Part shown: positions 4,363 through 6,166 of the stretch, one piece after another
Numbering within the stretch: position 1 is the first letter of the stretch
Layout of the letters: each line of letters begins with the position of its first letter
NCBI GenBank assembly: GCA_026982025.1
Contig: JALSHX010000027.1
Coordinates: 1-6,166 of the forward strand
Source: Aquificaceae bacterium
Lineage (GTDB): Bacteria; Aquificota; Aquificia; Aquificales; Aquificaceae
Direction: 5' to 3'
DNA: 6,166 nucleotides
The notes under the pieces: model-generated
The model's input: the letters and a program-made list of their open reading frames with translations, nothing else
What the model was told of the DNA's origin: nothing
Databases searched by the model: none
Made by a program: the position numbers and the translations under genes

Positions 4363-6166
4363 ATGGAGAGGCTTAGGAAGGGTTTGGTGCTTCTGTCAAT
4401 TGGTGTCACTTCCTACTACCTATACTGGAGGACAGGCACTTTCAATCCTGATGCACCTCTTTTCTCAGCCATACTCTATGCTGCAGAGGTTTACGGGTTT
4501 ATAACGAGCCTCATGTTCTTCTTCATGGTGTGGAACCTCAAAGAGAGGAGGACCAGACCTGCGCCTCCTGGCTACAGGGTAGATGTTTTTATCCCAACGC
4601 TGAATGAAGACCTTGAAACCCTTGAAAAGACAATCAAGGGCTGCCTTAATATGCGCTATCCTCACAGAACTTATGTTCTTGACGACGGAAACAGGAGGAA
4701 AGTCAGGGAGCTTTGCGAAAAGCTCGGCTGTTATTACATAGCAAGAAAGGACAACAAACACGCAAAGGCTGGAAATCTAAACCACGCTCTAACGAGAACA
4801 GATGGAGACCTCATTGCCATCTTTGACGCGGACCACGTTCCCGAGCCCGACTTTCTGGAAAAAACTCTCGGCTACTTCTGGGATGAAAGGGTTGCATTTG
4901 TTCAGACCCCTCAGGACTTTTACAATGTGGATTCTTACCAGCACAGAATTGTCAGGGGAAAACTCTGGCACGAGCAATCCCTCTTCTTTAAAGTGATAAT
5001 GAGGGGAAAGGACAGGCACAACGCAACCTTTTTCTGCGGCAGCTGTGCTGTGATAAGAAGAAAAGCCCTTGAGGATATAGGCGGGTTCGCCACCGGCACC
5101 GTAACTGAGGACATTCACACATCAATAAGACTTCACGCAAAGGGATGGAAGTCTGTTTACCACCCGGAAACCCTCGCCTACGGTGTTGCCCCTTCAACAA
5201 TGAAACCTTTTAAAACCCAGAGGGAGAGATGGGGGCAGGGAGCAATGCAGGTGCTTCTGAGGGATAATCCCCTCTGGGTCAGGGGTCTTACTATTAAGCA
5301 GAGGATTAATTACATAGCGTCAATGACGACTTACTTTGACGGATTCCAGAAGTTGATCTATTATGTGGCTCCGGTCGTTGTGCTCCTGACGGGAACTTTT
5401 CCCATAAGCGTGAGCCTTGCCGAATTCCTTCCCATCTTTATTCCCCACATGGTTCTCTCCATCTGGGCTTTTGAGGAGATGTCAAGGGGCTACGGAAAAT
5501 TCCTTCTCCTTGAACAGTACAATATGGCAAGGTTCGTTTCCTTTATGAAGTCTGTTATAGGATTCTTCAGGTTCGGAAAGCTCGGTTTCAGGGTTACCGA
5601 TAAGAAGGTGAACGGAAACAGCAGGTTCAGGGAGGTAATTCCACAGTTTTTGGTTTTCGTTCTTTCTTTAACCGGAATTGTGTGGGCAATTGTAAACTTT
5701 CCCAAGCTCGTCAACAGGGACCTCTACCTTGCCAATATGTTCTGGGCTCTTATTAATCTCGGTCTCGCTACGGGATGTGTTGCTTGGACATTGGGTAAAA
5801 AGCAGCTGAGAAGGGACTTCAGATTTCCCGCCAACTTTCCCGCCAGAATTTCCGTAAACGGGGCAGAAACGCCCGCAACCATTGAGGACCTCCACGAAAA
5901 GGGATGTGCAATCATAGCTGGAAGGTCCCTGGAAAGGGGGGATGAGGTGAGCGTTAGGGTCCATTTTCTTGACGAGGAACTTGAGGTTGAAGGAACTGTT
6001 CTCTACTCAAAACCCTTTGACGGGATGCCACTTTACAGGCTCGGGATTCTCTTCCACGGAGTTCACGAAGGTATCAGGGATAAAATCAGAGAGTTTAACT
6101 TCAGGTTTCTGCTGAAGAAGTACATGGAAGAGATGGACAGACCACCCGAAACACCGATGCAGAAGG
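4363..6166 (+). CDS. bcsA: Cellulose-synthase-type glycosyltransferase (GT2) with C-terminal PilZ domain, 3' end outside window
   Basis: This is an inner-membrane processive glycosyltransferase. BcsA-family enzymes polymerise UDP-glucose into beta-1,4-glucan and export it, switched on by c-di-GMP. Numbering is from ATG 4363. Two N-terminal membrane segments lie within residues ~7-65. The GT2 motifs are complete: DDG (107-109), DAD (155-157), QTP...FYN, FFCGS, TED (248-250) and QRERW (286-290). The gating-loop motif FRVTDK (409-414) and several more membrane segments follow. The PilZ domain has R483-R-D-F-R487 but D509-L-H-E-K-G514, where His replaces the usual Ser of D/N-x-S-x-x-G. The frame stays open for 601 codons to the window end, so only a short C-terminal tail should be missing. 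The start is uncertain: ATG 4348 lies before the expected transcript start, ATG 4363 has little leader, and GTG 4387 has an AGGAAGG five bases upstream. The product could be cellulose or a related glucan. Partner genes such as bcsB are not visible. Confidence 0.9.
   Translation, partial: MERLRKGLVLLSIGVTSYYLYWRTGTFNPDAPLFSAILYAAEVYGFITSLMFFFMVWNLKERRTRPAPPGYRVDVFIPTLNEDLETLEKTIKGCLNMRYPHRTYVLDDGNRRKVRELCEKLGCYYIARKDNKHAKAGNLNHALTRTDGDLIAIFDADHVPEPDFLEKTLGYFWDERVAFVQTPQDFYNVDSYQHRIVRGKLWHEQSLFFKVIMRGKDRHNATFFCGSCAVIRRKALEDIGGFATGTVTEDIHTSIRLHAKGWKSVYHPETLAYGVAPSTMKPFKTQRERWGQGAMQVLLRDNPLWVRGLTIKQRINYIASMTTYFDGFQKLIYYVAPVVVLLTGTFPISVSLAEFLPIFIPHMVLSIWAFEEMSRGYGKFLLLEQYNMARFVSFMKSVIGFFRFGKLGFRVTDKKVNGNSRFREVIPQFLVFVLSLTGIVWAIVNFPKLVNRDLYLANMFWALINLGLATGCVAWTLGKKQLRRDFRFPANFPARISVNGAETPATIEDLHEKGCAIIAGRSLERGDEVSVRVHFLDEELEVEGTVLYSKPFDGMPLYRLGILFHGVHEGIRDKIREFNFRFLLKKYMEEMDRPPETPMQK

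Noticed and set aside
4465..5200. Three overlapping - strand frames and one + strand frame within the glycosyltransferase gene
   Set aside because: The sense frame contains the complete GT2 motif set. These are shadows.
5490..5964. Three - strand frames opposite the membrane and PilZ part of the synthase
   Set aside because: They overlap each other and the well-supported + strand gene, with no motif support.

Overview
The window reads like a thermophilic, biofilm-forming Gram-negative bacterium. Arginine is coded mostly by AGG/AGA, base composition looks balanced, an outer-membrane barrel and a lipoprotein are present, and there is a sigma-54 promoter. An Aquificota-like lineage (Thermovibrio-like or similar) is a reasonable guess from codon style only. 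It is not established by any marker gene here.

Region 1 (1-4162) is one compact gene cluster on the + strand that resembles, in parts list, the Pseudomonas Fap functional-amyloid secretion system. It contains: (a) the 3' end of a large Asn/Gln-rich repeat protein, with five full repeats and the tail of a sixth visible (fibre-subunit candidate, FapC-like in style); (b) a G/C-rich hairpin plus T-run, likely a partial terminator; (c) a 108-aa secreted protein of unknown family; (d) a 136-aa secreted protein that carries a single copy of the same repeat and, just after its signal peptide, a motif matching the double-glycine leader consensus recognised by C39 peptidases; (e) a C39-family cysteine peptidase with an intact Q/C/H/D set and a lipoprotein signal (FapD-like role); (f) a 343-aa outer-membrane beta-barrel (FapF-like or 'transporter'-type). 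Genes (c) to (f) are separated by 1 base, overlap by 4 bases, or abut directly, so they should be cotranscribed and translationally coupled. The simplest model is Sec export of the repeat proteins, trimming in the periplasm by the C39 peptidase, and passage through the barrel to the surface.

Region 2 (4163-4347) is intergenic. It holds a perfect 15-bp palindrome followed by T's, further TTGACA half-sites, a small hairpin, and a well-formed -24/-12 (sigma-54) promoter.

Region 3 (about 4363 to the window end) is a membrane family-2 glycosyltransferase of the bacterial cellulose synthase (BcsA) type with a C-terminal PilZ (c-di-GMP) domain. It is still open at the right edge. A candidate amyloid fibre locus next to a PilZ-containing polysaccharide synthase suggests a matrix-building region, analogous to curli plus cellulose. 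The large antisense reading frames in the window look like shadows of these genes.
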